Source of the DNA: Chimonanthus salicifolius
Taxonomy: Eukaryota > Streptophyta > Magnoliopsida > Laurales > Calycanthaceae
Direction: 5' to 3'
Assembly (NCBI GenBank): GCA_013350335.1
Contig: CM023537.1
Location: forward strand, 14,016,884 to 14,080,883
DNA length: 64,000 nt
Shown here one piece after another: positions 35,869 through 47,450 of the stretch. The translations under genes were made by a program, and so were the position numbers. The notes below the pieces were generated by a model. It was given only the letters and a program-made list of their open reading frames with translations, was not told the DNA's origin and made no database searches. Within the stretch, counting starts at the first letter, position 1; every line of letters begins with the position of its first letter.

Positions 35869-36016
35869 CAGGTGTATAAATATCGGTATCGACTGATATG
35901 CCGATATTGGCCGGTATCTTGGTCGATATATTTTCTTTTTCTTTTTTACCAAACTCACTAATATCAATCGATATATAAAGGTTTTGAAAACCGATATTTA
36001 CACACCTGATCTGACC
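35861..36016. mobile_element. hAT-type MITE, family 1, intact copy closing the array
   Basis: Element 35869-36008 (140 bp) starts CAGGTGTATAAATATCGGT and ends ACCGATATTTACACACCTG, nearly perfect inverted repeats of about 19 bp. The target duplication ATCTGACC is exact at 35861-35868 and 36009-36016. This is the clearest member of the family. Confidence 0.93.
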
Positions 36017-39000
36017 AATTGCACTCAATCATTTGCTCATTTAATGAATTAAATTTGATCTTCCATTTGCTCTTGCACTACTTGATAAACACGTGAATTT
36101 GCATCATTAATGGAGGTTCTTTAAATTAGACACGGCCATGGACTAATCACCACATCCTACTTTGTTTCTTCTTGTTTGAGATACGTTCACATCTCATCTT
36201 CAAAATTTAAATAATTTAGTAAAGAGAGGTTATCAATTGATCAACATGATATTATGTCATTCATGACAGGTAAGGTTGGATTTAATGCCTACTTAAAGTC
36301 ATCAATGTGAAATAAAGGTTTTAGATTCGAAATCATTCGAATCAAGGATTTCAAAATGAATAACTCTTTATCTTGGTCTAAAAAAAGAAGAGATAGTTCT
36401 AATTTCGATGAGACAAATTCACTTAACAAATTAGATGTTCTAAGCATTTAATGCGAATGAAGAATTTGGAATTCGAATGTTAAGTTGTAATGCACTTAAT
36501 TAAAGTGAAATAAATATAATTAAGAAATTAAACATGCGTAAATTATAATCCGGCTCATAGGGCAAAAGTTAAGAACTTCATAGGGCGAAAGTTAACACCA
36601 TGCAATAAGTACCAAAAAAAAAAAGAATTCTATAATTAAATTACTCAATTCAATTCTAAGAACCAGAACAAAATTCATCCAAAGGTTAGATTGAATTGGG
36701 AACTATAACTAGAATTCAACTATAAGAGAACTATAACTCGAGAAGACTAAAGAAAAACATTTATTGTAAAGAAGGAAACTAAAACTTGCACAAAACAAAA
36801 AAAATGAATTGAACTTAGGATGGAGTGTATGGATGCCAATGCACCTCTATTTATAGAAAAATTCCAAAAATTAATTACATCAATTGCCATCCATGGATAG
36901 TTGCCATATATATTACAGAAGATCAATTAGAACAGGGCCCACTTTGTGGGCCTTCCACGCCCATTGTTTTATGGATTTTTTTTTAATTTATTTGTGAAAA
37001 ATCACAGAAAATCCAACGTAAAACTTCGAGAAGTGATATCCACAGCCTCTAGGGAACCTCTCTAGAATTCTACATGTTTGCCAATGTGGGACTTCATTGA
37101 ATGAGAGATAAGACTTCTCACACACTATATAGTATTTTTTTATTTCATTCGAATATAAAAAACTGAAAATCTATTTAAAAAATAATTTCAATATCAAATC
37201 TTGATAAAAAAAAAAAAGAAGCTTTTGACTAGAATTTTGAATAAGAAAGGACCGTTAGAGGAGCACCATTACCCATTCTCATTGCGAATTATAAACCAGA
37301 CGTCCAAGCGCCAACCAAGACCAAGCAAAAGGTGTGGAGTTGGAACATTCTTCTCACTTTTAATTTAAAAAGGTCAAAATCCTCTTCTTTAGCTTTTCTT
37401 TTTTCTTTTTTCTTTTTTCTACTTAATAATTTCTTTTATATCATGGCATGACCCACCTCAGTGATCAGAATCATTAATCGATGGGCCCATCTTGGATGGC
37501 TAGTTATTGAAGACACAATTTAATGGGTCTCAATCATGACTTGGGAACTTTGAGAAAGCAACATTGATAGGCATGCCGACACATCTATTTTAAAACTAAA
37601 AAATTGAAATATTAACCGATATATTAAACATATCAATTCTACAGTCAATATTCTACTATTAATTTATATATATATATATATATATTCTAATAAGGTTGGA
37701 ATGGTTCAATTTAGATATTTGTTTTTGATATACATAGATTGAAAAATTCATAAAATGTTTTTTAATGCATTGAGTAATTGCCTGTCAATACAAAACAATA
37801 AAAGAATATGAGAAAAATATAAGAATATTTTGAGGAAAAATAATGGAGATGCCAATACATGTAATATTTTTTAAGTTTCAATGAATTGACACAACGCATT
37901 GATTAGATTTTGTAACCTTTTTAAAAAATTATTAAAAAACTTATACAATATTTTTAAATCTTTTTTCTTTATTTTTCTACTAACTTACTATATTTATAAA
38001 TTTGCAGTGACTAAAGAAGTAGTTTCAATGTATTCCAACCCCACCAACTCATACAATCCCACGTTATAAAAAATGTTTATTTTGATAGTCAATTTAATAT
38101 TTTTTCCTCAATGTCTCATTCATTATCTCATGATGTGATACAGCAACAAATCTTATATTCCTATTAAAAAAAAAAAAAGATGAGTGCTTTTATTCGAGAA
38201 ATTTTCTCATAAATCATAAATTATAAGTTTAGTTCTGGTTATTATATTAAAAAATGTTAATTAGCCGCTAGGAGTAGTTCTGTTGTGAATTAGATAAACA
38301 AGAAAACTATCTTTAAATACTTTAAAAGTTTGTAATATTTAAATTTATTCTAACACTAAATCATTTTAAGAAAAAAATGTAAAGAATTATAAACTTGCAA
38401 AAAGAAATTACAATGCTAATCAATATGGTTTGAGTCATCAGAATTAAATCAAAGTAACTAATTCCTTTTTAAGAGTTAAGGTCCATCAACCTTATAAAAA
38501 CAAATAAACGGTTGTTTACATGGGAATTGAAAAAAAAATTATTAAATATATAAAACCATTTGATTTAAATAAAATAAAATATATGGTTAAAGTGGAGTTT
38601 CCTATCAACTGTTAATTTTATTTGAAAAAAATAAATTAGTGTATGTTATCATTTTTCAATGCAAATAATGTAAATAAAATTTAATATTTTATAAAACAGT
38701 GTGCTTCAGAGTCTTTGTTATTGCTCTATTTTCCATAATTTATTCTCTATCTCACATTTTGTTAAAATAATCCAATTTCTATCGCCATTATCATTCACCA
38801 ATGAGTACTAGTTTTGTACATTTGATAAGTGTGACGTCCATAATAACAGTATCTTCTATTATTTATATCTAAAGGGAACAACGTTTAAATGAAGGATCGA
38901 GATTGTCTAATCAATTAAGTAAGCTTGTTCCTTGTTACTATTATTATTTTAAATTATTAATAGTATTATATAGAGTTGACATTTTAATTAGATACAATAT

Positions 39001-39375
39001 CATTTTTTATTGATCAATTATAAATCTGATGTTTGCATGACTAAAATGATTGTAACAATAAGTATTTACCACCTTATATTCTTCTTTTTTTTTTAAATCT
39101 AAAATATTTTGTAACAAAATAAATTAATACAACAGCAAGGTCACATTTAAATTGGTCTTTTATAATGAAGGTGCCAAGACTTTTTTTAGCACTTGGATAA
39201 TGTTCGGAGTATATGGAAGCTTCTCTATTTATACACACCAAGTAAATTTATGGAGCTTTGAAGTAGAGTGAAAACTCGCTTCATAAGGTAGATTCCTCAC
39301 CATCACTCCAACCCTTCGAGTTTTAAAAAATGTCAGCCATTTATTTCATGGATAAGACCATAGATGATCAGATGG
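36017..39375. other. AT-rich region without recognisable genes
   Basis: No open frame, RNA gene or complete element is seen. A short direct repeat (CATAGGGC.AAAGTTAA) lies near 36560-36595, and a TA run at about 37665-37685. Confidence 0.4.
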
Positions 39376-40852
39376 TTAATAAAGGGAGCACTTACACACA
39401 CTCGAAAATCCAACCTCTACACACCCGAAATCAGATTTTCGGGTGAATTACGATTTTAACCCCGTGTTTCCAATCATTCGAATGAATGTCCAGTTCATTT
39501 TAGCATTCATTCGAATGAATGTCCAAGTGTAATTTCAATTCAAAATTCGAATAAATGAGGCTCATCCATTCAAATGAACTAAAATAATAAAATTTATTTT
39601 AAAATTTTAAAGTTATTTTTTGAGCAGTGTGTATTTCTAAAATTTCTCAAATTAAATATTCGGACTAATTACGATAATCTGATAAAAATATTTAAGACTT
39701 TAAAGTTTTTTGAGACTCCTAAATATTTAAAACACAGTATTTTATAAATAAGGGTATCCCTAGGGTATACTGAAAACACATTTAGAAGTGTCAAAAGACC
39801 TTGAAGTCTTAAAGTATTTTTATCAGATTATTATAATTAGTTCAGATATTCAATTTGAGAAATTTTAGAAATACACATTGCTTAAAAAATAACTGTCTAT
39901 GTTTTAAAGAATATTTTATAGCATCAGCAACATAGACACTTATTTTTTAAGGACTGTGTATTTCTAAAATTTCTCAAATTAAATATCCGGACTAATTACG
40001 ATAACCTGATAAAAATACTTTAAGACTTTAAGCTCTTTTGAGACTCCTAAATATTTAAAACACAGTATTTTACAAATAAGGGTATCCATAGGGTGTGCCG
40101 AAAACACATTTGGAAGTGTCAAAAGACCTTAAAATCTTAAAGTATTTTTATCAGATTATCGTAATTAGTCCAGATATTTAATTTGAGAAATTTTAGAAAT
40201 ACACAGTGCTTGAAAAATAAGTGTCTATGTTGCCGATGCTATAAAATATTCTTTAAAACATAGACAGTAAGCACTGTGTATTTCTAAAATTTCTCAAATT
40301 GAATATCCGGACTAATTACAATAACCTGATAAAAATACTTTAAGACTTTAAGGTCTTTTGACACTTCTAAATGTGTTTTCGGCATACCCTAGAGATACCC
40401 TTATTTGTAAAATACTGTGTTTTAAATATTTAGGAGTCTCAAAAGACCTTAAAGTCTTAAAGTATTTTTATCAGATTATTGTGATTAGACCGGATATTAA
40501 ATTTGAGAAATTTTCGAAATACATACTGCTCAAAAAATAATTTTAAAGTTTTAAAATAAATTTTATTATTTAAAATCATTCGAATAAATGAGGCGGCCTC
40601 ATTCATTCGAATGAATGAGCCTCATTCATTAAAATGAATGTGCTGAGCAGCATTGCGTGTTACTGCTCAACTCATTCATTAGAATAAATTATAATTACAC
40701 TTGGGCATTCATTCGAATGAAAGTCAAAATGAACTGGACATTCATTCGAATGATTGGAAACGCGGGGGTAAAATCATAATTTCATCTGAAAATCTAATTT
40801 TAAGTGTGTAGAGACAGGATTTCCAGGTGTGTATAAGTGCTCCCTTAATAAA
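39376..40852. mobile_element. Foldback DNA transposon (1461 bp) with long inverted arms
   Basis: Element 39384-40844 begins GGGAGCACTTACACACA and ends TATAAGTGCTCCC. The inverted arms extend about 200 bp, with CATTCATTCGAATGAATG motifs in both. The 8-bp duplication TTAATAAA flanks both ends. A duplicated host segment at 48610-48960 has the empty site with a single TTAATAAA. The centre holds three smaller palindromic units. No transposase. The superfamily is uncertain: arm length suggests Mutator-like or foldback elements, while the 8-bp duplication suggests hAT. Confidence 0.85.
39617..40540. repeat. Three palindromic units inside the foldback element
   Basis: Units at about 39617-39890, 39945-40215 and 40268-40540. 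Each starts near GTGTATTTCTAAAATTTCTC and ends near its inverse GAGAAATTTTAGAAATACAC, so each is itself a stem of about 100 bp per arm. The asymmetric middle (AACACAGTATTTTA...AAGGGTATCC) is in one orientation in the first two units and flipped in the third. The linkers contain ACATAGAC / GTCTATGT. Confidence 0.8.
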
Positions 40853-41040
40853 AATGTGATTGCCTATCAAACTAATCAATTAGATACGCTTTTCTAAAAG
40901 GCACCAACAAGGGTAGACTCATCAGCATGACAAACATGTATGCAATTTTACCTGAGTTCAGAATGGCTAAAATATAACGCTAGCCCTAATAAATATAAGC
41001 AGTGATCAAATTGTTTCTCATCACCCTTGTAAGGTGTAAC

Positions 41041-41202
41041 TACTATAAACATGGGTTTAAAATTCGGTATTGTCCGATATTTTTTTTCTTAATTTTTTCT
41101 TTTAAAAATGTGTTAATATCAGCCGATATCTGATATTGTAAATATCGGTCAATACGATATGTGTCGGCCGATATCTCGACCCATTACTATGAAGATAAGT
41201 GA
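41041..41202. mobile_element. hAT-type MITE, family 1
   Basis: Element 41049-41194 has ends ACATGGGTTTAAAATTCGG and ATATCTCGACCCAT. The flanks TACTATAA and TACTATGA match at seven of eight positions. The duplicated segment at about 48868 reads straight across this site without the element. Confidence 0.75.
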
Positions 41203-41317
41203 ACCCACTATATATTTTAAAGCAATTAAATTCAATCATTCATGAAAAATTACTCAAAACTTAAATGGATGATGGATTCAATCGTCCTCATCGTCACTAA
41301 CACATAGATGCAAGTCC

Positions 41318-41451
41318 CAGGAGTCCAAATATCGGCCAATATGTTGATATCTCGGCCGTATCATATCGGTTGATATCAGTTATTTTTATTAAAAAAATAA
41401 AGAGAAAAATATCGGCCGATATATCAGTCGATATCGAATTTTGAACCCCTG
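41318..41451. mobile_element. hAT-type MITE, family 1
   Basis: Ends CAGGAGTCCAAATATCGG and ATCGAATTTTGAACCCCTG are good inverted repeats. Both flanks contain ATGCAA, but the target duplication does not align exactly at eight bases. Confidence 0.75.
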
Positions 41452-41736
41452 AATGCAACCATTGGCAAAAAGAATCTCTACTTAAGAACTTCACATTTAT
41501 AATTTTACTCAGGTTTCATTTTCTATGCATGAGATTCTGAGATTAAAATGCCTCTCACAATTCAATCTTATAAGTCACTTCTCACTGCATTTCAATGTTT
41601 CCTTTCTTTTTCTATAAAATTTATAGTGCTTTTCAAATTTTTATTATATGACTAAGCATAAAATTAGAAATTATATTGCAAGGGAAGGCAATATACAAAT
41701 TACCACTCTAGTAAAATTCTTCAATTGTAAGATGGC

Positions 41737-41737
<1 letters not shown>

Positions 41738-41773
<36 letters not shown>

Positions 41774-41774
41774 T
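41738..41774. repeat. (ATT)n microsatellite
   Basis: About twelve TTA trinucleotides in a row, in AT-rich DNA without other features. Confidence 0.95.
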
Positions 41775-41979
41775 AGAGTTTCAAGTTTCATTTATACAGT
41801 ATCAGACAATTTTGTTAGCTTACGAGTCCATTAATAGGCTCTCTTTCTTTCTTTTCTCTAGTCACTTTTTTACTTAAGACATTTTATATTTTCCTAATTG
41901 AAGGAATCCGCTGTAGCTTTTCCTTATTCAAACACAACCAGTACATGAAAAATAACCTATTGCAATTTTTCAATAGCTA

Positions 41980-42151
41980 GGTTTTATGAGGGGTAAAAAT
42001 CTCGGTATCGGTGGATAAATTTCTCTCTCTTATTTTTTTTTTTAAACTGATCAATATCGACCGATATCGATGATATATATCACTGATATATATTGGATAT
42101 TGGCCGAGATATCAAAGTTTTAAAAATCGAGATATTGCCTGTGGGTTTTAT
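41980..42151. mobile_element. hAT-type MITE, family 1, with perfect 8-bp TSD
   Basis: Element 41988-42143 starts GAGGGGTAAAAATCTCGG and ends ATCGAGATATTGCCTGTG. GGTTTTAT flanks both ends exactly. The interior has GATATCGATGATATATATC palindromes. Confidence 0.85.
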
Positions 42152-42259
42152 ACTTTATGTTTATACAATATGTAAAGCACTGGGGCACGAGACATTGTGA
42201 TTCATTGAGTTGGATAGTGAATTCCGTAAACTTGAAATATAAATTTTTAAAAACTAATA

Positions 42260-42448
42260 CTCCCTTTGTCCCATTTTAATTATCACATTTTAAAAATTTA
42301 AATTTTTTAAGAAAACGCTCTTAAAAGACTTATGAAATTCTCTCAAAAACTAGATAGATAGAGAGAAAGAATCAAAATGGCATATAAGATAACTATTTTG
42401 AGACACTCTTAAACTACAAATTGGACAACTAAATTGAGACAAAGAAAA
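42260..42448. mobile_element. Stowaway-like MITE, copy 2
   Basis: TA-flanked, with left end CTCCCTTTGTCCCATTTTAA and right end AAATTGAGACAAAGAAAA. Same family as 3009-3196. Confidence 0.75.
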
Positions 42449-42770
42449 TATTACTTATATGAAAAATGACTGCAACTATTGTCAATTTGTCATTACTATT
42501 ATTATGATAATGACAATGAGATAATGATGATGACAACCATTACGAATAGACCCAACAGCCCAATTGGCAAATACATCATCTCAATTTAGCCATGTTTAAT
42601 AAAGTGCTTGTATTTATCACAACAAAACCATTTTGCTTGTTCTAACTTGCGAGGAGAGAGAGACAAAGAAAGACGGAAAAATATTAGAGAGTAAAATATA
42701 ATAACATTAGAATCAAATAGAAGTTATAAATGTTCTACTATTTGTCTTAGAAGATGGTAAGTACCCATTG

Positions 42771-43168
42771 CTGCAATCGGGGTCAAGATATCGGCCGATA
42801 ATGTATCGGCTGATATGATACGTGTTTTAAGCACCGTATAATATCGGCCGATATGGTCTATATATCTGCGATATATATCGGTCCGATATGATTCATATCG
42901 ATATTTTTTTTTAAAAAAAAAAATCAAAATGGTGATGGCCCCTGATCGAAATATCAGCCGATAGTGGGCCAATATCGGTCGATATTTATGTTTGGAATTT
43001 AAAAAAAAAAAAACAGTTTCTTTTTCAGTTTTTTTAATATTTTTTTAATTCAGAAAAATAAAATAATAAAATAATACTAATATTTTTTTAAAAAAAAAAA
43101 AAAAGAGGAGAAAGAATCATATCGGCCGATAATTCGGCCAGGGAGTTTTTTTCACCCCTGCTGCAATC
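42771..43168. mobile_element. hAT-type MITE, family 1, longer copy
   Basis: Element 42779-43160 starts GGGGTCAAGATATCGG (first bases of the terminus lost) and ends TTTTCACCCCTG. CTGCAATC flanks both ends exactly. The interior contains at least four CGGCCGATA palindromes and the GATGGCCCC block. Outside it, a direct repeat of about 38 bp (AGAAGTTATAAATGTTCTA...) lies at 42719 and 43198. Confidence 0.85.
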
Positions 43169-43812
43169 AAAACCCCCAACACCGAAATTCCTTACAGAAG
43201 TTATAAATGTTCTATGATTTGTCTTGAAGATGACACACCTTCTTCCTCCTCACTCCGGTCGCGTGCACCATCTTTCGCCTGCAGCTTTCCTCCAGTTTCA
43301 TCTTTCAGCCCCCTCACGTTTATGGTTTACCTTATTTTAGTTGTATTTAATTTAAAATAAAATATTATATAAAATTTAAAATAAAAAAATGGAGAAGAAA
43401 TCTACTCTAAATCTTTAAAAATTACAACTTTCATTCTTTAAAAAAATTATATAATTTCAATTTAAACGTGTGTTAAATATAAATAAAGTAAATATGTAGA
43501 GCATAGAGAATTTTAACCAGTAAAGGGTTTTTTTATAAATGAAAATTAATATTTAAATTTAAATTTTCAATTAAAAATATAATAGAATTTTTACTCCACC
43601 AAATATTAACCTTTCTATTATCTGACAGAAAATTAGCAACCAAATATAAGATTTATTATGAATAATCACCTAAATTTATATCTTTAATATCATTATACAG
43701 TTGTTGTCAAATTCATTCAAAATACATTTCACATAAAATAAACTCAATTTAAATTTAATTACTTATTCATTAATGAACTAACTAATTCTTCAAATATTTT
43801 TCAATCAAAAGC
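43169..43812. other. AT-rich region, nothing recognised
   Basis: No gene, RNA or element boundary seen between the MITE and the solo LTR. Confidence 0.4.
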
Positions 43813-44379
43813 TGTAATAGCCCGGATTTTTAATTCAATAATATATTGCCTATTATTTGATTTAATTGTGAAAAATTAAGAATTATAGATGAAATGGATG
43901 GTAGATGGATCAAAATTGGGGCAATGACCCAAGTATGGTCCAATGGACCATGGATTGGATTATTTCCAATTAATTGGGTCAAATGCCCAATTGGGACCCC
44001 ATGGGTCAAGATGGATTGAGCATTAGGGTAAATGGGTAAGAAATGGATTTAATTGGGTCATGGACCCAATTGTGATCAAAGGCATGGGGTCCATCTTATT
44101 GGCAAGTGTAGGAGTGGAAATCCAAGTGGCATAGCCAAGTGGGACCCAACTCCACCTCACCAAGTGAGGTGGCGTGTGGGCCAAGACACATGTGGGGCCA
44201 ACCACCATGGTCAACCATGGGTGAGTCAAAGATAAATTAAAGAGGATTAAATGTAGTAAGTGGAATTAAATTATTTAATTGTAATGATTTAAGTTAGATA
44301 TAAATTTAAATGATTGAGTTGAGAAATGAGTTGTATTACATGGAGTGAGTCACTTAAAAGACTAAAAGATGGGGTGAGT

Positions 44380-45260
44380 CAAGTGGGTGGTTTCATCTCA
44401 TGGAAACCACTCCATCAAAACTGTTGGGGGGTGGTGTGTGCCATGTGGAGGGCATGCACCCCCCTTGGCTACACAAGGATACTTAGGTGGAGACCATACA
44501 TTGGCCGAAGGAGAGGTGGTGGTTTCATCTCATGGAAACCACCAAACCACCAAATGAAACAACTAAAGTAAAACCGTTGGATATGGGGGTGGTGTGTGCC
44601 ATGTGGAGGGCATGCTCCCCCCTTGGCTAGACAAGGAAGCTTAAAATGAGGACATGCAAGACCATGGATTGGTCCAAGGAGAGGTGGTGGTTCCACCTCA
44701 TCCAAACCACCAAACCACCCAAGGAAACAAGCAAACCAAAACCGTTGGGATGAAAGGTGGTGTGCCATGTGGAGGGCATGCACCCCCCTTGGCTAGACCA
44801 AAAGTTTAGGTGGAGGGCACACATTGGCCAAAAGAGAGGTGGTGGTTTTATCTCATGGAAACCACCAAATTACCAAAGGAAACAACTAAAGCAAAATCGT
44901 TGGACATGGGGGTGGTGTGTGCCATGTGGAGGGCATGCTCCCCCCTTGGCTAGACAAGGAAGCTTAAAATGAGGATATGCAAGACCATGGATTGGTCCAA
45001 GGAGAGGTGGTGGTTCCACCTCATCCAAACCACCAAACCACCCAAGGAAACCAATGCCAAAACCGTTGGACATAGGGGTGGTATACAAGACAAGAAGCTT
45101 AAAATGGGGACATGCAAGACCATGCATTGGGCAAAAGAGAGGTGGTGGTTCCATCTCATGGAAACCACCAAACCACCCAAGGAAACCACCAAGGAAACCA
45201 AGCCAAAACCGTTGGGCATGGGAGTTGTATGTGCCATGTGGAGGGCATGCACTTCTTTGT
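44380..45260. repeat. About six tandem units of 145-170 bp in the LTR
   Basis: Each unit begins near AACCGTTGG (about 44420, 44573, 44741, 44896, 45061, 45208) and carries GTGTGCCATGTGGAGGGCATGC, a CTTGGCTAGACAAGG block and a GGTGGTTTC..GGAAACCACC stem. Two unit types alternate (ATCTCATGGAAACCACC versus ACCTCATCCAAACCACC). Open frames on both strands are a by-product of the repeat and resemble no protein. Confidence 0.85.
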
Positions 45261-45919
45261 TTGGTCAATGTGCTCATGGGGAAGACTCCACGTTGATGAG
45301 GGTGGAGTCTAACGCAAGCAAACCCTAGACAAAGGGAAAAGAGGCTTTTGGATCTCATTCCTCTCATCTCACTCTCTCTCCCTCTCTTGGCCGACCATCA
45401 CTCTAAGAGAAAGAAGAAAAAGACTTAGTGAAATTTGAATCTCAAGCTTGGCCGACCTCTCTTACAAGACAAAAGAAAAGGACTTAGGGTTTCTATTCTC
45501 TCCTCCTCTCCCTCTCTCAAACATTTACCAAGGCCGAACCTATCTTCTTGGGGGTTTCATCTTAGACCCTCTCCCTCTCAAGGCCGAAGATCAAGAAGGA
45601 AGAAAGAAGAAAGACTAAGGAGAAGATCGGAGGAGAAAGAATGAGTGAAAGAAACCGGAGGAGCTGTGGAATCGGTAAGTATCACTTAACAAGATTTTAC
45701 TAATTTGAAGGAGTTAAAGGAAACCATGGAATCCCATTTTTGGATTGGAGAGTTGGCCAAAATATTATGGGCCATGGATTTAAAAATCCATCCACGAAAT
45801 GAGATAGAAAATGGACAAACCCTAATGGGTAAGATAGGCTATGTAAATGATGAATATTAAGGACATTATGTATATAGCGTTAACGACCTCTTGCATGAAC
45901 CATATAAGGATTATGATCA

Positions 45920-46800
45920 TGAATTGGCCTTGCATGGCCGAACCCTAATTGTTATGGATATATGGAAAGGACCTCATGCATCTCTAAGATAAAGTATATG
46001 ATCAAGATCATGGTTTGGCCCTTGCATGGCCAAACCCTAGATTTCTATATCATAAGAACTAAAAAGGATTTGGATGAGGTTCGGCCATGATGTATGGCCG
46101 AACCCCATCAAGGGATATAATCATAAGTATGTGATTTTTAAGGGCAAGTGATGAACCATAGGGTTTGGCCATGTTGTATGGCCGAACACCATAGACACAT
46201 GTTGATGGACTTTGGGTGGTAGATGATGATAACCTAAATGTATGATTAAACCCCCCATGGAGGGACTTGAGTTATGGATTTAATATGGTAGATGATTTAA
46301 GGAAAATGAGGAAAAATGACATCATGGGTTGGGCCATGTTGTATGGCCGAACCCCATGAACCATCTTATGGACATTATGGATTTATGCATGCATGTTTAA
46401 ATGAATGGATTATCAAGCTAAGGAATGGAGGCATTTGTTAGGGATTTGTTAGGGTTTTATGTCATGTTTGATGAATCATTTATGGATCTATGTTTATGGA
46501 TCAGTTATGGACCTAGGTATGTATAAATAAAAGGAGTGTTTAGCCATAGAAAGAATGATGACTAAGATGGAAAAATGGTGGAAATGGAAGGACAATGGGT
46601 TCGGCCATGGTGTATGGCCGAACCCCATGGGAATGTTTGTGGACTTAGTGTCTTTTAAATGATGAACTTATGTGTGCTTGGATTAATGAATCAAAAGATG
46701 ACATGACCTTGAACCCACATGATTAAAATGATCTAAGGATTAAAAAGGGACCCAAAAACTAAGTGAGTGAGGTTCGGCCATGTTGTATGGCCGAACCCCA
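45920..46800. repeat. Series of seven GGTTCGGCCAT hairpins in the LTR
   Basis: GGTTCGGCCAT, a five-base loop and ATGGCCGAACC form an 11-bp perfect stem at 46078-46104, 46598-46624 and 46771-46797. Near-perfect versions lie at about 46162 and 46327; shorter ones at 46012-46036 (stem GGTTTGGCC) and about 45928. They are dispersed at 80-270 bp, not in strict tandem, with unrelated sequence between. Confidence 0.88.
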
Positions 46801-47124
46801 CAAGGCATGTTATGAGCTTGAACATGTTTGGAAATCAAATGGAACTTTGGTTTGATTTGTTGATATGTAATAAGGTAACGGGATCTCGCAAGCGGTGAGC
46901 GATCGGTGATCAATCTTTAGACGGAAACCCAAGGACCCGGTATTTAGACATTGGTAAGATTCCTACCTCATTGAAAGCTATGGATTATGTGTATATGAAT
47001 GTTTTACTTGAATTATTTTGGTATCAAATGGTATGTCTTAATGATGAGATTTTAATGCTATGATTTGTATTATTACATAGCATGTTTGCACTTGCATCTC
47101 ATGCATGGCATGGGAGGGATCAAT

Positions 47125-47450
47125 TAAAAGGAGTCTACGCTCCATTCGGATTTCCAATAAAACAACCGTGGGGTGGAATCCACACTGATTCCAAGGAATG
47201 TATGTTTGAAATGAAACCGGAGTCCACGCTCCGTCAGGGCGACCGATAAACAAACGTGGAGATACCTTGATGTGTTTTATCTATCAAGAGGGATACTATG
47301 AGATTGTGATACCTTGATGAGGGTTTTCCATCAAGAGGGACATTATGCATGATTGATTTGTAACCGGAGATCCACACTTCGTCGGGGCGTCTGTAAGGCA
47401 TTTGTGGGGGTACCTTGATGTGCATTTTCCATCAAGAGGAATGTTATGTG
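47125..47450. repeat. Three diverged repeats of a GGAGTCCACGCTCC block in the LTR
   Basis: GGAGTCTACGCTCCATTCGG, GGAGTCCACGCTCCGTCAGG and GAGATCCACACTTCGTCGGG recur about 90-140 bp apart, each followed by an A-rich spacer and GTGG. Three ACCTTGATG..CATCAAGAGG stems lie between and after them. Confidence 0.75.

Noticed and set aside
44870..45367. 165-codon and overlapping frames on both strands at 44.3-45.4 kb
   Set aside because: They follow the tandem unit of a non-coding LTR; the same peptide block repeats in several frames and matches no known family.
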